DNA from: Trabulsiella odontotermitis
GTDB lineage: Bacteria; Pseudomonadota; Gammaproteobacteria; Enterobacterales; Enterobacteriaceae
Assembly (NCBI RefSeq): GCF_001297775.1
Contig: NZ_LIFX01000002.1
Span: forward strand, 248,207 to 312,206
Length of the DNA stretch: 64,000 nucleotides
Reading direction: 5' to 3'
Below, one piece after another: positions 12,231 to 24,404 of the stretch (position 1 is the first letter of the stretch; every line of letters begins with the position of its first letter). The notes beneath the pieces were generated by a model, which had not been told where the DNA came from, made no database searches, and saw nothing but the letters and a program-made list of their open reading frames with translations. The translations under genes were made by a program, and so were the position numbers.

Positions 12231-13704
12231 TTTGCGCGACCTTCTTGCTCCGTGGGTGCCGAACGCACCGGAGCGAGCACTGCGAGAGATGACACTCGAC
12301 AGCCGTGTGGCGGCGTCGGGCGATCTCTTTGTTGCGGTGTTGGGTCATCAGGCGGACGGGCGTCGATATATCCCGCAGGCGATTGCGCAAGGTGTTGCTG
12401 CCATTATTGCTGAGGCAAAAGATGAAGCCGCCGATGGCGAAATCCGTGAAATGCACGGTGTTCCGGTGATCTACCTCAGCCAGTTAAACGAGCGCTTATC
12501 CGCACTTGCCGGTCGTTTTTATCACGAGCCTTCCGACCTTCTGCGTCTGGTGGGCGTGACCGGCACCAACGGAAAAACCACCACCACGCAACTGCTGGCG
12601 CAATGGGCGCAACTGCTCGGTGAAACCAGCGCCGTGATGGGGACTGTCGGTAACGGTCTGCTGGGCAAAGTGGCGCCAACGGAAAATACCACGGGTTCTG
12701 CCGTTGATGTGCAGCACGTGCTGTCAGGTCTGGCAGGGCAGGGGGCCACCTTCGCCGCGATGGAAGTCTCTTCTCACGGGCTGGTGCAGCATCGCGTGGC
12801 GGCGCTGAAATTCGCTGCGTCGGTGTTTACCAACCTGAGCCGCGACCATCTTGATTATCACGGCGACATGGAACATTACGAAGCGGCGAAATGGCTGCTT
12901 TATTCCACTCACCACTGTGGTCAGGCAATTATCAACGCCGATGACGACGTGGGTCGCCGCTGGCTGGCAAAACTGCCGGATGCCGTTGCGGTGTCGATGG
13001 AAGATCATATTAACCCGAACTGCCATGGCCGCTGGCTGAAGGCGACCGCCGTGAATTATCACGACAGCGGCGCCACCATTCAGTTTGATTCCAGCTGGGG
13101 CCACGGTGAAATTGAAAGTCGGCTGATGGGCGCGTTTAACGTCAGCAATCTGCTGCTGGCGCTGGCCACGCTGCTGGCTCTGGGTTACCCGCTGGCGACG
13201 CTGCTGAAAACGGCGGCGCGTCTGCAGCCGGTTTGCGGGCGTATGGAAGTGTTTACCGCGCCGGGGAAACCCGCGGTGGTGGTGGATTACGCCCACACGC
13301 CGGATGCGCTGGAAAAAGCGCTGGAAGCGGCGCGTCTGCACTGCGCGGGCAAGCTGTGGTGCGTCTTTGGTTGCGGCGGCGATCGCGACAAAGGCAAACG
13401 TCCGTTAATGGGGGCGATTGCTGAACAGTTTGCGGATATCGTGGTGGTTACTGATGACAATCCGCGTACCGAAGAGCCGCGGGCGATCATCAACGATATT
13501 CTGGCGGGCATGGTCGATGCCGGGCGCGCGATGGTCAAAGAAGGGCGCGCGGAAGCGGTGACCAACGCCATCATGCAGGCCAAAGAGAACGATGTGGTGC
13601 TGGTTGCCGGTAAAGGCCATGAAGATTATCAAATCGTGGGTAGCCGTCGTCTGGATTACTCCGACCGTGTGACTGCGGCGCGTCTGCTGGGAGTGATCGC
13701 ATGA
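12217..13704 (+). CDS. murE: UDP-MurNAc-L-Ala-D-Glu:meso-diaminopimelate ligase
   Basis: MurE adds meso-diaminopimelate to the muropeptide precursor using ATP. The GTG start at 12217 lies within ftsI and gives 495 residues, the E. coli length. The ATP loop is [15 protein letters not shown] near 111-125. The diaminopimelate-specificity motif DNPRTEE (around 414) indicates a DAP rather than lysine enzyme, consistent with Gram-negative wall chemistry. Three Mur ligase domains are complete. It overlaps both ftsI and murF, so translation is coupled throughout. Confidence 0.98.
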   Translation: MADRNLRDLLAPWVPNAPERALREMTLDSRVAASGDLFVAVLGHQADGRRYIPQAIAQGVAAIIAEAKDEAADGEIREMHGVPVIYLSQLNERLSALAGRFYHEPSDLLRLVGVTGTNGKTTTTQLLAQWAQLLGETSAVMGTVGNGLLGKVAPTENTTGSAVDVQHVLSGLAGQGATFAAMEVSSHGLVQHRVAALKFAASVFTNLSRDHLDYHGDMEHYEAAKWLLYSTHHCGQAIINADDDVGRRWLAKLPDAVAVSMEDHINPNCHGRWLKATAVNYHDSGATIQFDSSWGHGEIESRLMGAFNVSNLLLALATLLALGYPLATLLKTAARLQPVCGRMEVFTAPGKPAVVVDYAHTPDALEKALEAARLHCAGKLWCVFGCGGDRDKGKRPLMGAIAEQFADIVVVTDDNPRTEEPRAIINDILAGMVDAGRAMVKEGRAEAVTNAIMQAKENDVVLVAGKGHEDYQIVGSRRLDYSDRVTAARLLGVIA

Positions 13705-15059
13705 TTAGCGTAACGCTACGTCAGCTGGCCGACATTCTGTGCGGCGAACTGCACGGGCAGGATCTGACGATTGACGCCGTGACCACCGATACGCGCCAGC
13801 TGACGGCGGGCTGCCTGTTTGTGGCGCTGAAAGGCGAGCGATTCGACGCCCACGATTTTGCCGACCAGGCGAAAGCGGGTGGTGCTGGTGCGTTGCTGGT
13901 GAGCCGTAAACTGGACTGTGATTTGCCGCAGGTCGTGGTGAAAGATACCCGCCTGGCGTTTGGCGAACTGGGCGCCTGGGTGCGTCAGAACGTTCCGGCA
14001 CGCGTGGTTGCGCTGACCGGTTCATCCGGCAAAACCTCTGTGAAAGAGATGACGGCGGCGATTCTCAATCAGTGCGGAAATACGCTGTATACCGCCGGAA
14101 ACCTCAATAATGACATCGGCGTGCCGATGACCTTGTTGCGCCTGACGAAAGCCCATCAGTTTGCGGTGATTGAACTGGGTGCCAACCACCAGGGCGAAAT
14201 CGCCTGGACGGTGAGTCTGACGCGTCCGGAAGCGGCGCTGGTGAATAACCTGGCGGCAGCGCATCTGGAAGGGTTTGGTTCGCTGGCGGGCGTGGCAAAA
14301 GCCAAAGGTGAGATTTATACCGGTCTGTCAGAAAACGGCATCGCCATTATGAATGCTGATAACAATGACTGGCTGAACTGGCAGAGTGTGATTGGTAACC
14401 GTAAAGTCTGGCGTTTTTCCCCGAATGCGGCGAACAGCGATTTTACCGCCACCAACATTCATGTGACCAGCCACGGTACGGAGTTCACACTGCAAACGCC
14501 GAACGGCAGTATGGATGTGCTGTTGCCGCTGCCGGGTCGTCACAATATCGCTAACGCGCTGGCGGCAACCTCGCTGGCGATGGCGGTCGGTGCTGATCTC
14601 CAGGCGGTAAAAACGGGGCTGGCAAGTTTAACGTCGGTGCCGGGGCGTCTGTTCCCGATCCCGCTGGCGGAGAACAAGCTGCTGCTGGACGACTCCTATA
14701 ACGCGAACGTCGGCTCCATGACGGCGGCGGTGCAGGTGTTGTCGGAAATGCCGGGCTACCGCGTGCTGGTGGTTGGCGATATGGCGGAGCTGGGCGCTGA
14801 AAGCGAAGCCTGCCATGTTCAGGTCGGTGAAGCGGCAAAAACCGCCGGTCTCGACCGTGTGCTGAGCGTAGGCAAACTGAGCCAGGCGATCAGCAATGCC
14901 AGCGGTGTGGGCGAACATTTTGCCGATAAAGCGGCGTTGATTGCCCGTCTTCGCGGCATTGTAGAAGAAAAACAAATGATAACTATTTTAGTGAAGGGTT
15001 CACGTAGTGCCGCCATGGAAGAGGTAGTACGCGCATTACAGGAGAATGGGACATGTTAG
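13701..15059 (+). CDS. murF: UDP-MurNAc-tripeptide:D-alanyl-D-alanine ligase
   Basis: MurF attaches D-Ala-D-Ala to complete the UDP-MurNAc pentapeptide. The product is 452 residues, as in E. coli, with the P-loop [14 protein letters not shown] near 103-116, the central-domain [10 protein letters not shown] motif, and the [11 protein letters not shown] segment typical of MurF. The ATG overlaps the murE stop by four bases, and its own last seven bases overlap mraY. It requires D-Ala-D-Ala made by DdlB encoded downstream. Confidence 0.98.
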   Translation: MISVTLRQLADILCGELHGQDLTIDAVTTDTRQLTAGCLFVALKGERFDAHDFADQAKAGGAGALLVSRKLDCDLPQVVVKDTRLAFGELGAWVRQNVPARVVALTGSSGKTSVKEMTAAILNQCGNTLYTAGNLNNDIGVPMTLLRLTKAHQFAVIELGANHQGEIAWTVSLTRPEAALVNNLAAAHLEGFGSLAGVAKAKGEIYTGLSENGIAIMNADNNDWLNWQSVIGNRKVWRFSPNAANSDFTATNIHVTSHGTEFTLQTPNGSMDVLLPLPGRHNIANALAATSLAMAVGADLQAVKTGLASLTSVPGRLFPIPLAENKLLLDDSYNANVGSMTAAVQVLSEMPGYRVLVVGDMAELGAESEACHVQVGEAAKTAGLDRVLSVGKLSQAISNASGVGEHFADKAALIARLRGIVEEKQMITILVKGSRSAAMEEVVRALQENGTC

Positions 15060-16135
15060 TGTGGCTGGCCGAACATTTGGTCAAATATTATTCCGGCTTT
15101 AACGTCTTTTCCTATCTGACGTTTCGCGCCATTGTCAGCCTGCTGACTGCGCTGTTCATCTCATTGTGGATGGGCCCGCGCATGATTGCCCGTCTGCAAA
15201 AACTGTCGTTTGGCCAGGTGGTTCGTAACGACGGTCCGGAATCGCACTTCAGCAAGCGCGGTACGCCAACGATGGGCGGGATTATGATCCTCACCGCGAT
15301 TGTGGTGTCTGTGCTGCTGTGGGCTTACCCGTCCAACCCGTACGTCTGGTGCGTGCTGGTGGTGTTGGTCGGCTACGGCATCATCGGCTTTGTCGATGAC
15401 TACCGCAAAGTGGTGCGCAAAGACACCAAAGGGCTTATCGCGCGCTGGAAATATTTCTGGATGTCGGTGATTGCGCTGGGTGTGGCGTTCGCGCTGTACC
15501 TCGCCGGAAAAGACACGCCCGCCACCGAACTGGTGGTGCCGTTCTTTAAAGACGTCATGCCGCAACTGGGGCTGTTTTACGTGCTGCTGGCGTACTTTGT
15601 CATCGTGGGTACCGGCAACGCCGTTAACCTGACCGATGGCCTCGACGGGCTGGCGATCATGCCGACGGTATTTGTCGCAGGCGGTTTTGCGCTGGTGGCG
15701 TGGGCGACCGGTAACATGAACTTCGCCAGCTACCTGCATATTCCGTATTTACGCCATGCGGGTGAACTGGTGATTGTCTGCACGGCGATTGTCGGCGCAG
15801 GTTTAGGATTTTTGTGGTTTAACACCTACCCGGCCCAGGTTTTCATGGGCGATGTTGGTTCTCTGGCACTGGGCGGCGCGCTGGGCATTATCGCCGTGCT
15901 GCTGCGTCAGGAGTTCCTGCTGGTCATTATGGGTGGTGTGTTCGTGGTGGAAACCCTGTCGGTCATCCTGCAGGTGGGCTCCTTTAAGCTGCGCGGCCAG
16001 CGCATCTTCCGGATGGCGCCGATTCACCACCACTATGAACTGAAAGGCTGGCCAGAACCGCGCGTGATCGTGCGCTTCTGGGTGATTTCGCTGATGCTGG
16101 TCCTGATTGGTCTGGCAACGCTGAAGGTACGTTAA
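15053..16135 (+). CDS. mraY: phospho-N-acetylmuramoyl-pentapeptide transferase
   Basis: MraY moves phospho-MurNAc-pentapeptide from UDP onto undecaprenyl phosphate at the inner membrane, forming lipid I. The 360 residues form about ten membrane helices. Catalytic signatures are visible: GFVDDYRKV (Asp pair near 115-116), [14 protein letters not shown] near 188-201, and the histidine-rich APIHHHYE loop near 322-329. The ATG at 15053 sits inside the end of murF. Length and sequence match E. coli closely. Confidence 0.98.
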   Translation: MLVWLAEHLVKYYSGFNVFSYLTFRAIVSLLTALFISLWMGPRMIARLQKLSFGQVVRNDGPESHFSKRGTPTMGGIMILTAIVVSVLLWAYPSNPYVWCVLVVLVGYGIIGFVDDYRKVVRKDTKGLIARWKYFWMSVIALGVAFALYLAGKDTPATELVVPFFKDVMPQLGLFYVLLAYFVIVGTGNAVNLTDGLDGLAIMPTVFVAGGFALVAWATGNMNFASYLHIPYLRHAGELVIVCTAIVGAGLGFLWFNTYPAQVFMGDVGSLALGGALGIIAVLLRQEFLLVIMGGVFVVETLSVILQVGSFKLRGQRIFRMAPIHHHYELKGWPEPRVIVRFWVISLMLVLIGLATLKVR

Positions 16136-16137
16136 TC

Positions 16138-17454
16138 ATGGCAGATTACCAGGGCAAAAAAGTCGTCATTATCGGTCTCGGATTGACCGGACTTTCCTGC
16201 GTCGATTTTTTCCTCTCGCAGGGCGTTACGCCACGCGTCATGGATACCCGTATGACGCCGCCTGGTCTCGATAAACTGCCGGAAGAGATTGAACATCATA
16301 CCGGCAGCCTGAACGACAACTGGCTGATGGACGCCGATCTGATCGTGGCAAGTCCCGGGATCGCGCTGGCGCATCCATCTCTGATCGCCGCGGCGGAAGC
16401 GGGCGTGGAGATCGTCGGTGATATCGAACTGTTCTGCCGCGAAGCGCAGGCGCCGATCGTGGCGATCACCGGATCGAACGGCAAGAGCACCGTTACGACG
16501 CTGGTCGGTGAAATGGCGAAAGCAGCGGGCGTGAACGTTGGCGTGGGCGGTAACATTGGTCTTCCGGCCCTGATGCTGCTGGATGTCACCCGTGAACTGT
16601 ACGTGCTGGAGCTGTCCAGTTTCCAGCTGGAAACCACCACCAGTCTGCAGGCAGCCGCGGCAACCATTCTGAACGTCACAGAAGATCATATGGATCGCTA
16701 TCCGTTTGGTCTGCAGCAGTATCGCGCGGCGAAATTGCGTGTCTATGAAAATGCCAGCGTGTGCGTGGTGAACGCCGACGACGCGCTAACCATGCCGATA
16801 CGCGGCGCCGATGAGCGTTGCGTCAGCTTTGGCGTCAATATGGGTGACTATCACCTGAACCGTCAGCAGGGCGAAACCTGGCTGCGGGTGAAAGGTGAAA
16901 AAGTGCTGAACGTGAAAGAGATGAAACTCTCCGGGCAGCATAACTACAGCAATGCGCTGGCAGCGCTGGCGCTGGCGGATGCCGTCGGCTTACCGCGCGC
17001 CAGCAGTCTGAAAGCACTGACGACGTTCACCGGTCTGCCACACCGTTTCCAGGTGGCGCTGGAACATAACGGTGTGCGCTGGATTAACGACTCCAAAGCG
17101 ACCAATGTCGGCAGTACCGAAGCGGCGCTGAATGGCCTGCATGTTGACGGTACGCTGCATCTGCTGCTGGGCGGCGATGGTAAATCCGCTGATTTCAGCG
17201 CGCTGAAACAGTACCTCGGCGGCGATAACGTTCGCCTGTATTGCTTTGGCCGTGATGGCGGCGAGCTGGCAGCGCTGCGTCCTGAGATTGCGACGCAGAC
17301 CGATACCATGGAACAGGCGATGCGTCTGATAGCACCGCAGGTTAAGGCGGGTGACATGGTGCTTCTGTCTCCGGCCTGCGCCAGTCTCGATCAGTTCAAA
17401 AATTTTGAGCAGCGTGGCGATGAATTTACGCGCCTGGCGAAGGAGTTAGGCTGA
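16138..17454 (+). CDS. murD: UDP-MurNAc-L-alanine:D-glutamate ligase
   Basis: MurD adds D-glutamate to UDP-MurNAc-L-alanine in the cytoplasm with ATP. The 438 residues, as in E. coli, show the N-terminal UDP-binding Rossmann fold ([13 protein letters not shown]), the P-loop [14 protein letters not shown] near 109-122, and the C-terminal-domain region [22 protein letters not shown] near 300-321. It starts three bases after mraY and ends overlapping ftsW by one base. Confidence 0.98.
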   Translation: MADYQGKKVVIIGLGLTGLSCVDFFLSQGVTPRVMDTRMTPPGLDKLPEEIEHHTGSLNDNWLMDADLIVASPGIALAHPSLIAAAEAGVEIVGDIELFCREAQAPIVAITGSNGKSTVTTLVGEMAKAAGVNVGVGGNIGLPALMLLDVTRELYVLELSSFQLETTTSLQAAAATILNVTEDHMDRYPFGLQQYRAAKLRVYENASVCVVNADDALTMPIRGADERCVSFGVNMGDYHLNRQQGETWLRVKGEKVLNVKEMKLSGQHNYSNALAALALADAVGLPRASSLKALTTFTGLPHRFQVALEHNGVRWINDSKATNVGSTEAALNGLHVDGTLHLLLGGDGKSADFSALKQYLGGDNVRLYCFGRDGGELAALRPEIATQTDTMEQAMRLIAPQVKAGDMVLLSPACASLDQFKNFEQRGDEFTRLAKELG

Positions 17455-18698
17455 TGCGCTTATCTCTCCCTCGCCTGAGAATGCCGCGACTGCCTGGATC
17501 AGGAATTCTGGTCTGGGTGTTCAACGCGTTAAAAGGCTGGGTGATGGGCTCGCGCGATAAAGACACCGACAGTCTGGTCATGTACGACCGCACGCTGCTG
17601 TGGCTGACGCTGGGGCTCGGGGCTATCGGCTTTATCATGGTGACTTCGGCGTCGATGCCGGTGGGGCAGCGTCTGGCGAACGATCCGTTCCTGTTCGCCA
17701 AACGTGATGGCCTGTACCTGATTCTGGCGCTGTGCCTGGGGCTGATTACTCTGCGCCTGCCGATGGAGTTCTGGCAGCGTCACAGCACCACCATGCTCAT
17801 TCTGTCTATTGTGATGCTGCTTATCGTACTGGTTGTCGGGAGTTCGGTTAACGGGGCGTCACGCTGGATAGCGATTGGCCCGCTGCGCATTCAGCCTGCG
17901 GAATTTACCAAGCTGTCGCTGTTTTGTTATATCGCCAACTATCTGGTGCGTAAGGCTGACGAAGTACGTAACAACCTTCGCGGCTTCTTAAAACCGATGG
18001 GGGTGATTTTTGTGCTGGCGATCCTGCTGCTGGCCCAGCCGGACCTCGGTACCGTGGTGGTGCTGTTCGTCACCACGTTGGCGATGCTGTTCCTGGCGGG
18101 CGCCAAGCTGTGGCAGTTCATTGCCATTATCGGCATGGGGCTTTCGGCGGTAGTGCTGCTGATCCTCGCCGAGCCGTACCGTATCCGCCGCGTGACCTCC
18201 TTCTGGAACCCGTGGGAAGATCCGTTCGGCAGCGGTTATCAGCTCACCCAGTCGCTGATGGCGTTTGGCCGTGGCGAAATGTGGGGGCAGGGGCTGGGGA
18301 ACTCCGTACAGAAACTGGAGTATCTGCCGGAAGCGCATACTGACTTCATCTTCGCCATTATCGGCGAGGAATTAGGTTATATCGGTGTGGTACTTGCACT
18401 TTTAATGGTATTCTTCGTCGCTTTTCGTGCGATGTCCATCGGGCGAAAAGCACTGGAGATTAACCAACGTTTTGCGGGTTTCCTCGCCTGTTCTATCGGT
18501 ATCTGGTTCAGTTTTCAGGCGTTAGTGAACGTCGGTGCGGCAGCGGGGATGTTGCCGACCAAAGGTCTGACGCTGCCGCTGATCAGTTACGGTGGTTCGA
18601 GTTTGTTGATTATGTCGACAGCAATCATGTTTTTGCTGCGCATTGATTATGAAACGCGTCTGGAAAAGGCTCAGGCGTTTACGCGGGGTGTTCGATGA
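17454..18698 (+). CDS. ftsW: septal peptidoglycan glycosyltransferase FtsW
   Basis: FtsW is the SEDS-family polymerase that extends septal glycan strands from lipid II and acts with FtsI. The 414 residues match E. coli and form about ten membrane helices after a basic cytoplasmic N-terminus. SEDS hallmarks include [25 protein letters not shown], the [16 protein letters not shown] loop (near 297-311), and PLISYGGSS near 376. The start overlaps the murD stop (TGATG), and the end overlaps murG by four bases. Confidence 0.98.
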   Translation: MRLSLPRLRMPRLPGSGILVWVFNALKGWVMGSRDKDTDSLVMYDRTLLWLTLGLGAIGFIMVTSASMPVGQRLANDPFLFAKRDGLYLILALCLGLITLRLPMEFWQRHSTTMLILSIVMLLIVLVVGSSVNGASRWIAIGPLRIQPAEFTKLSLFCYIANYLVRKADEVRNNLRGFLKPMGVIFVLAILLLAQPDLGTVVVLFVTTLAMLFLAGAKLWQFIAIIGMGLSAVVLLILAEPYRIRRVTSFWNPWEDPFGSGYQLTQSLMAFGRGEMWGQGLGNSVQKLEYLPEAHTDFIFAIIGEELGYIGVVLALLMVFFVAFRAMSIGRKALEINQRFAGFLACSIGIWFSFQALVNVGAAAGMLPTKGLTLPLISYGGSSLLIMSTAIMFLLRIDYETRLEKAQAFTRGVR

Positions 18699-19762
18699 GT
18701 GGTCAGGCAAAGCGGTTGATGGTGATGGCGGGCGGTACCGGCGGACACGTGTTCCCGGGGCTGGCGGTCGCGCACCATTTAATGGATCAGGGCTGGCAGG
18801 TGCGCTGGCTGGGAACCGCTGACCGTATGGAAGCGGATTTAGTGCCTAAACACGGTATCGGGATCGATTTTATCCGCATTACTGGCCTGCGCGGTAAAGG
18901 CGTTAAAGCGCAGTTACTGGCTCCGGTCCGCATTTTCAATGCCTGGCGACAGGCGCGGGCGATCATGAAACGCTTCAAACCCGACGTGGTGCTGGGTATG
19001 GGCGGTTATGTCTCTGGCCCGGGCGGTCTGGCGGCGTGGTCGCTGGGCATTCCTGTCGTCCTGCACGAACAAAACGGCATTGCTGGCCTGACGAACAAAT
19101 GGCTGGCGAAAATCGCGAAGAAAGTGATGCAGGCGTTTCCTGGCGCTTTCCCGAATGCTGATGTTGTCGGCAACCCGGTGCGTGTCGATGTGCTGGCGCT
19201 ACCGTTGCCGGAACAGCGTCTGCCGGGGCGTGATGGCCCGATTCGTGTGCTTGTAGTCGGCGGCTCTCAGGGCGCGCGTGTGCTTAACCAGACGATGCCA
19301 CAGGTGGCGGCGAAACTCGGCGACAGCATTACCGTCTGGCACCAGAGCGGCAAAGGCGCGCAGCAGACTGTTGAGCAGGCTTATGTCGATGCCGGGCAGC
19401 CACAGCATAAAGTGACTGAATTTATCGATGATATGGCAGCGGCGTATGCCTGGGCGGACGTCGTGGTTTGCCGTTCCGGTGCGCTGACCGTCAGCGAAAT
19501 CGCGGCTGCAGGTCTCCCGGCGCTGTTTGTGCCTTTCCAGCACAAAGACCGGCAGCAGTACTGGAATGCGTTGCCGCTGGAAAAAGCGGGTGCCGCGAAG
19601 ATTTTCGAACAGCCGCAGTTTACGGTGGACGCGGTTGCGACCACTCTCGCAGGCTGGGACAGAAAAACATTACTGGTGATGGCTGAACGCGCACGCGCGG
19701 CAGCGATCCCGGATGCCACCGAACGGGTGGCGAAAGAAGTGAGCCTGGTTGCTCAGGCTTAA
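18695..19762 (+). CDS. murG: lipid II synthase (UDP-GlcNAc:lipid I GlcNAc transferase)
   Basis: MurG transfers GlcNAc from UDP-GlcNAc to lipid I at the cytoplasmic membrane face. The 355 residues, as in E. coli, show the N-terminal glycine-rich loop [14 protein letters not shown] (12-25), GGYVSGP near 103, the C-domain GGSQGAR near 190, and the UDP-GlcNAc-binding region [22 protein letters not shown] around 260. It overlaps ftsW at its start. A 57-base gap holding a small hairpin separates it from murC. Confidence 0.98.
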   Translation: MSGQAKRLMVMAGGTGGHVFPGLAVAHHLMDQGWQVRWLGTADRMEADLVPKHGIGIDFIRITGLRGKGVKAQLLAPVRIFNAWRQARAIMKRFKPDVVLGMGGYVSGPGGLAAWSLGIPVVLHEQNGIAGLTNKWLAKIAKKVMQAFPGAFPNADVVGNPVRVDVLALPLPEQRLPGRDGPIRVLVVGGSQGARVLNQTMPQVAAKLGDSITVWHQSGKGAQQTVEQAYVDAGQPQHKVTEFIDDMAAAYAWADVVVCRSGALTVSEIAAAGLPALFVPFQHKDRQQYWNALPLEKAGAAKIFEQPQFTVDAVATTLAGWDRKTLLVMAERARAAAIPDATERVAKEVSLVAQA

Positions 19763-19767
19763 CCCTC

Positions 19768-19799
19768 GCAGCGCGTGTTGCGCTGCACGAATTTTTGAG
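19768..19799 (+). other. hairpin between murG and murC
   Basis: Arms GCAGCGC (19768-19774) and GCGCTGC (19780-19786) with a five-base loop are followed a few bases later by a short T5 run. It resembles a weak terminator or a processing/attenuation site in one of the few gaps inside the cluster. Confidence 0.45.
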
Positions 19800-19819
19800 T
19801 AGTTGATGGCGTTTAAAGA

Positions 19820-21295
19820 ATGAATACACAACAACTGGCGAAACTGCGTTCCATTGTGCCCGAGATGCGTCGCGTCCGGCATATCCACTTCGTTGGCATC
19901 GGCGGTGCTGGCATGGGTGGTATTGCCGAAGTGTTGGCCAATGAAGGTTATCAGATCAGCGGTTCTGATCTGGCGCCAAACCCGGTTACGCAACAGTTGG
20001 CGGCGTTAGGCGCCACGATTTATTTCAACCATCGCCCGGAAAACGTGCGTGATGCGAGCGTAGTGGTGGTTTCTACGGCGATTGCTGCCGATAACCCGGA
20101 GATTGTGGCGGCGCACGAAGCCCGCATCCCGGTGATCCGTCGTGCTGAGATGCTGGCGGAACTGATGCGTTTTCGTCACGGTATCGCGATTGCCGGTACC
20201 CACGGTAAAACCACCACCACCGCGATGGTGGCCAGTATTTATGCCGAAGCCGGGCTCGATCCGACATTTGTCAACGGCGGGCTGGTGAAAGCGGCAGGCG
20301 TGCATGCGCGCCTGGGCAGCAGCCGTTATCTGATTGCGGAAGCGGATGAGAGTGATGCGTCGTTCCTGCATCTGCAACCGATGGTCGCCATTGTGACCAA
20401 CATCGAAGCCGACCACATGGATACCTACCAGGGTGACTTCGAAAACCTGAAGCAGACGTTTATCAACTTCCTGCACAACCTGCCGTTTTATGGCCGTGCG
20501 GTGATGTGTGTTGATGATCCGGTGATCCGCGAACTGCAACCGCGTGTTGGCCGTCAGGTCACCACCTACGGGTTCAGCGAAGACGCCGATGTGCGTGTGG
20601 AAGATTATCAGCAGATTGGCGCGCAGGTGCATTTCACCCTGGTGCGTCACGAAAAAGACAATCTGCGCGTCATGCTGAATGCGCCGGGCCGCCATAACGC
20701 GCTGAACGCGGCGGCGGCGGTCGCGGTGGCGACGGAAGAAGGGATCGACGATGACGCGATTTTGCGCGCCATGGCCAGTTTCCAGGGCACCGGGCGTCGC
20801 TTTGATTTCCTCGGCGAATTCCCGCTCGCGGAAGTGAACGGTAAGAGTGGCACGGCAATGCTGGTGGATGATTACGGTCATCACCCGACGGAAGTCGATG
20901 CAACGATCAAAGCCGCCCGCGCGGGCTGGCCGGATAAAAATCTGGTGATGCTGTTTCAGCCGCACCGTTTCACGCGTACGCGCGATCTGTATGACGATTT
21001 CGCCAACGTGCTGACGCAGGTTGACGCGCTGCTGATGCTCGACGTTTACCCGGCGGGCGAAGCGCCGATTCCGGGAGCGGACAGCCGCTCGCTGTGCCGT
21101 ACGATCCGTGGTCGCGGTAAAGTTGACCCGATCCTGGTCTCAGACCCGGCGCTGGTCGCCGAAATGTTAGCACCGGTACTGACGGGCAACGACCTGATTC
21201 TGGTGCAGGGTGCGGGAAATGTCGGCAAAATCGCGCGTAACTTAGCTGAAATCAAACTGCAGCCGCAAACACGGGAGGAAGCGCATCATGACTGA
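19820..21295 (+). CDS. murC: UDP-N-acetylmuramate:L-alanine ligase
   Basis: MurC adds the first amino acid, L-alanine, to UDP-MurNAc. The 491 residues, as in E. coli, begin with a Rossmann domain ([17 protein letters not shown] near 22-38). The ATP loop [14 protein letters not shown] is near 122-135, the central motif [12 protein letters not shown] near 173-184, and the third-domain [10 protein letters not shown] near 348. The end overlaps ddlB by eight bases. With MurD, MurE and MurF it completes the full soluble ligase pathway inside this window. Confidence 0.98.
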   Translation: MNTQQLAKLRSIVPEMRRVRHIHFVGIGGAGMGGIAEVLANEGYQISGSDLAPNPVTQQLAALGATIYFNHRPENVRDASVVVVSTAIAADNPEIVAAHEARIPVIRRAEMLAELMRFRHGIAIAGTHGKTTTTAMVASIYAEAGLDPTFVNGGLVKAAGVHARLGSSRYLIAEADESDASFLHLQPMVAIVTNIEADHMDTYQGDFENLKQTFINFLHNLPFYGRAVMCVDDPVIRELQPRVGRQVTTYGFSEDADVRVEDYQQIGAQVHFTLVRHEKDNLRVMLNAPGRHNALNAAAAVAVATEEGIDDDAILRAMASFQGTGRRFDFLGEFPLAEVNGKSGTAMLVDDYGHHPTEVDATIKAARAGWPDKNLVMLFQPHRFTRTRDLYDDFANVLTQVDALLMLDVYPAGEAPIPGADSRSLCRTIRGRGKVDPILVSDPALVAEMLAPVLTGNDLILVQGAGNVGKIARNLAEIKLQPQTREEAHHD

Positions 21296-22208
21296 TAAGA
21301 TCGCAGTCCTGCTGGGCGGCGCCTCGGCGGAACGTGAGGTTTCGCTCAACTCCGGCGCTGCCGTGCTCGCCGGACTTCGCGAAGCGGGTATTGATGCGCA
21401 CCCGGTCGATCCGCGAGAGGTGGATGTTACCCTGCTGAAAAATATGGGGTTTCAGAAAGTGTTTATTGCGCTGCACGGGCGCGGCGGCGAAGATGGAACA
21501 TTACAGGGCTTGCTGGAACTTATTGGCATGCCTTATACCGGCAGCGGCGTGATGGCTTCCGCTATCTCGATGGATAAGCTGCGCAGCAAACTGTTGTGGC
21601 AGGGCGCGGGTTTACCGGTGCCGCCGTGGGTGGCGCTGACCCGCAGTGAATTTGCGAATGGATTAGCGGATGACGTCAAACAGCAAATTACTGCGCTCGG
21701 TCTGCCACTGATTGTTAAACCGAGCCGTGAAGGCTCCAGCGTCGGCATGTCGAAAGTCAACGAAAGCGATAAATTGCATGAGGCATTAGCGCTGGCTTTT
21801 CAGCACGATGACGAAGTATTGATCGAAAAATGGCTAAGCGGACCGGAATTTACCGTTGCGGTGCTTGGTGATGAAATTTTACCGTCAATTCGCATCCAGC
21901 CAGCAGGAACCTTCTATGATTATGAGGCGAAGTATCTCTCTGATGAGACAAAATATTTCTGCCCTGGTGTAGAAGATCCGGCGCAGGAGACGGAAATGCA
22001 GTCACTGGTCGCGAAAGCCTGGGATGTCCTCGGCTGTCGTGGTTGGGGGCGAATTGACGTCATGCAGGATAATGACGGCCAGTTTTACCTGCTGGAAGCC
22101 AATACCTCGCCAGGAATGACCAGCCATAGTCTTGTGCCGATGGCTGCACGTCAGGCAGGAATGAGCTTCTCGCAGTTAGTTGTACGGATACTGGACCTGG
22201 CGGGGTGA
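21288..22208 (+). CDS. ddlB: D-alanine:D-alanine ligase B
   Basis: DdlB joins two D-alanines with ATP to supply MurF and is a target of D-cycloserine. The 306 residues match E. coli DdlB. The ATP-grasp fold is evident, with EREVSLNSG near 15-23, the [12 protein letters not shown] segment near 146-157 that includes the serine loop of the active site, and the metal-binding [17 protein letters not shown] near the end. It overlaps murC by eight bases; ftsQ starts one base after its stop. Confidence 0.97.
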   Translation: MTDKIAVLLGGASAEREVSLNSGAAVLAGLREAGIDAHPVDPREVDVTLLKNMGFQKVFIALHGRGGEDGTLQGLLELIGMPYTGSGVMASAISMDKLRSKLLWQGAGLPVPPWVALTRSEFANGLADDVKQQITALGLPLIVKPSREGSSVGMSKVNESDKLHEALALAFQHDDEVLIEKWLSGPEFTVAVLGDEILPSIRIQPAGTFYDYEAKYLSDETKYFCPGVEDPAQETEMQSLVAKAWDVLGCRGWGRIDVMQDNDGQFYLLEANTSPGMTSHSLVPMAARQAGMSFSQLVVRILDLAG

Positions 22209-22209
22209 T

Positions 22210-23043
22210 ATGTCGCAGGCTGCGCTGAATACGCGGAACCGGGAAGAGGAACCCTCTTCACGACGCAATAATGGAACGCGTCTTGCAGGGATTATCTTCC
22301 TGCTGACGGTGTTGTGTACCGTGTTAGTGAGCGGCTGGATGGTGCTGGGCTGGATGGACGATGCGCAACGGTTACCGTTGTCGAAGCTGGTGGTGACAGG
22401 CGATCGTCACTACACGCGCAATGATGATATTCGCCAGTCGATTCTGGCGCTGGGCTCACCTGGCACCTTTATGACGCAGGACGTGAATATCATCCAGAGC
22501 CAGATTGAACGCCTGCCGTGGATCAAGCAGGCAAGCGTCAGAAAGCAGTGGCCGGACGAATTGAAGATTCATCTGGTTGAATATGTGCCAATTGCACGTT
22601 GGAATGATCAACATATGGTCGACGCAGAAGGGAACTCTTTCAGCGTACCGGCAGATCGTACCAGTAAACAAAATTTGCCGATGTTGTATGGCCCTGAGGG
22701 CAGCGAAAGCGAAGTGCTTCAGGGATACCGTGATATGGGACAAGTGCTGGCGAAGGAGAAGTTCGTTCTCAAGATGGCGGCGATGACCGCGCGCCGCTCC
22801 TGGCAGTTGACGCTGAGTAACGATATTCGGCTCAACCTGGGACGAGGCGACACAATGAAACGTCTTCAGCGCTTTGTGGAACTTTATCCGGTATTACAAC
22901 AGCAGGCGCAGACCGATGGAAAACGGATAAGCTACGTTGATTTGCGTTATGACTCGGGCGCGGCGGTGGGTTGGGAACCTGCTCCCGTTGAGGATGCGAA
23001 TCAACCACAGAATCAGGCACAGGCACAGGCAGAACAACAATGA
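22210..23043 (+). CDS. ftsQ: cell division protein FtsQ
   Basis: FtsQ is a bitopic scaffold of the divisome that recruits FtsB/FtsL. Starting at ATG 22210 (MSQAALN) it has 277 residues, against 276 in E. coli; the longer frame back to 22180 lies within ddlB and is rejected. It has a short cytoplasmic tail, one membrane segment at about 26-48 ([21 protein letters not shown]), a POTRA domain beginning near LSKLVVTG, and a beta domain. The tail is glutamine-rich. Its stop overlaps ftsA by four bases. In E. coli, promoters for ftsQAZ lie within ddlB and ftsQ; I did not resolve them here. Confidence 0.97.
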   Translation: MSQAALNTRNREEEPSSRRNNGTRLAGIIFLLTVLCTVLVSGWMVLGWMDDAQRLPLSKLVVTGDRHYTRNDDIRQSILALGSPGTFMTQDVNIIQSQIERLPWIKQASVRKQWPDELKIHLVEYVPIARWNDQHMVDAEGNSFSVPADRTSKQNLPMLYGPEGSESEVLQGYRDMGQVLAKEKFVLKMAAMTARRSWQLTLSNDIRLNLGRGDTMKRLQRFVELYPVLQQQAQTDGKRISYVDLRYDSGAAVGWEPAPVEDANQPQNQAQAQAEQQ

Positions 23044-24296
23044 TCAAGGCGACGGACAGAAAACTGGTAGTTGGACTGGAGATTGGCACCGCGAAAGTTG
23101 CCGCTTTAGTAGGGGAAGTTCTGCCCGACGGTATGGTTAATATCATTGGGGTGGGCAGTTGTCCTTCCCGCGGTATGGATAAAGGCGGGGTAAATGACCT
23201 GGAATCCGTGGTGAAGTGCGTACAGCGCGCCATTGACCAGGCTGAACTGATGGCGGATTGCCAGATTTCCTCCGTCTATCTGGCGCTTTCGGGTAAGCAT
23301 ATAAGCTGTCAGAATGAAATCGGGATGGTGCCGATTTCCGAAGAGGAAGTGACGCAGGAAGACGTGGAAAACGTCGTCCACACCGCGAAATCCGTGCGTG
23401 TTCGTGATGAGCACCGTGTGCTCCACGTGATTCCGCAGGAATACGCGATCGACTATCAGGAAGGGATTAAAAACCCGGTTGGCTTATCAGGCGTGCGCAT
23501 GCAGGCAAAAGTGCACCTGATCACATGTCACAACGATATGGCGAAAAACATTGTCAAAGCTGTGGAACGTTGTGGTCTGAAAGTTGACCAACTTATTTTT
23601 GCAGGCCTTGCCTCAAGCTACTCCGTCCTGACGGAAGATGAGCGTGAATTAGGGGTCTGCGTGGTCGATATCGGCGGTGGTACTATGGACATTGCCGTAT
23701 ATACTGGCGGCGCGCTGCGTCACACCAAAGTGATTCCCTACGCAGGGAACGTGGTGACCAGCGATATCGCGTATGCGTTTGGTACGCCGCCGAGCGACGC
23801 AGAAGCAATTAAAGTGCGCCATGGTTGCGCGCTGGGGTCGATTGTCGGCAAAGACGAAAGCGTCGAAGTGCCGAGCGTGGGCGGACGCCCGCCGCGCAGC
23901 CTGCAGCGTCAGACGCTGGCAGAGGTTATCGAACCGCGTTACACCGAGTTGTTGAACCTGGTGAACGAAGAAATTTTGCAGTTACAGGAACAGCTTCGCC
24001 AGCAAGGGGTAAAACATCACCTGGCGGCGGGGATTGTCCTTACCGGTGGCGCGGCGCAGATTGAAGGTCTTGCCGCTTGTGCTCAGCGGGTGTTTCACAC
24101 CCAGGTGCGTATCGGCGCGCCGCTGAACATCACCGGCTTAACGGATTACGCTCAGGAGCCGTATTACTCAACGGCGGTGGGCCTGCTGCACTACGGGAAG
24201 GAGTCTCATCTCAGTGGTGAAGCGGAAGTGGAAAAACGCGTCACGGTGGGGTCGTGGATCAAACGACTGAACTCGTGGCTGCGCAAAGAGTTTTAA
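23040..24296 (+). CDS. ftsA: cell division protein FtsA
   Basis: FtsA is an actin-like ATPase that anchors FtsZ to the membrane and signals to the septal synthases. The protein has 418 residues versus 420 in E. coli, to which it is otherwise almost identical over the actin fold ([16 protein letters not shown] phosphate loop, [14 protein letters not shown] near 207-220, [14 protein letters not shown] near 331-344). The C-terminal amphipathic membrane-targeting helix ([15 protein letters not shown]) is intact. Two residues are missing just before it, where I recall RVTASVGSW in E. coli and read RVTVGSW here. ftsZ follows after 108 bases. Confidence 0.97.
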   Translation: MIKATDRKLVVGLEIGTAKVAALVGEVLPDGMVNIIGVGSCPSRGMDKGGVNDLESVVKCVQRAIDQAELMADCQISSVYLALSGKHISCQNEIGMVPISEEEVTQEDVENVVHTAKSVRVRDEHRVLHVIPQEYAIDYQEGIKNPVGLSGVRMQAKVHLITCHNDMAKNIVKAVERCGLKVDQLIFAGLASSYSVLTEDERELGVCVVDIGGGTMDIAVYTGGALRHTKVIPYAGNVVTSDIAYAFGTPPSDAEAIKVRHGCALGSIVGKDESVEVPSVGGRPPRSLQRQTLAEVIEPRYTELLNLVNEEILQLQEQLRQQGVKHHLAAGIVLTGGAAQIEGLAACAQRVFHTQVRIGAPLNITGLTDYAQEPYYSTAVGLLHYGKESHLSGEAEVEKRVTVGSWIKRLNSWLRKEF

Positions 24297-24404
24297 TTTT
24301 TTTAAAGAGAGCGCAGAAAATTAGCGGTCTCAGGCGACAACAGGCACAATACACCAGTCTTTCAGGTTGCCTGAAAGAGGCAGTGTATAAGACGGAGAGA
24401 AACT

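Noticed and set aside
20006-20965. A 319-codon minus-strand frame
   Set aside because: It is antisense to murC inside a continuous plus-strand operon.
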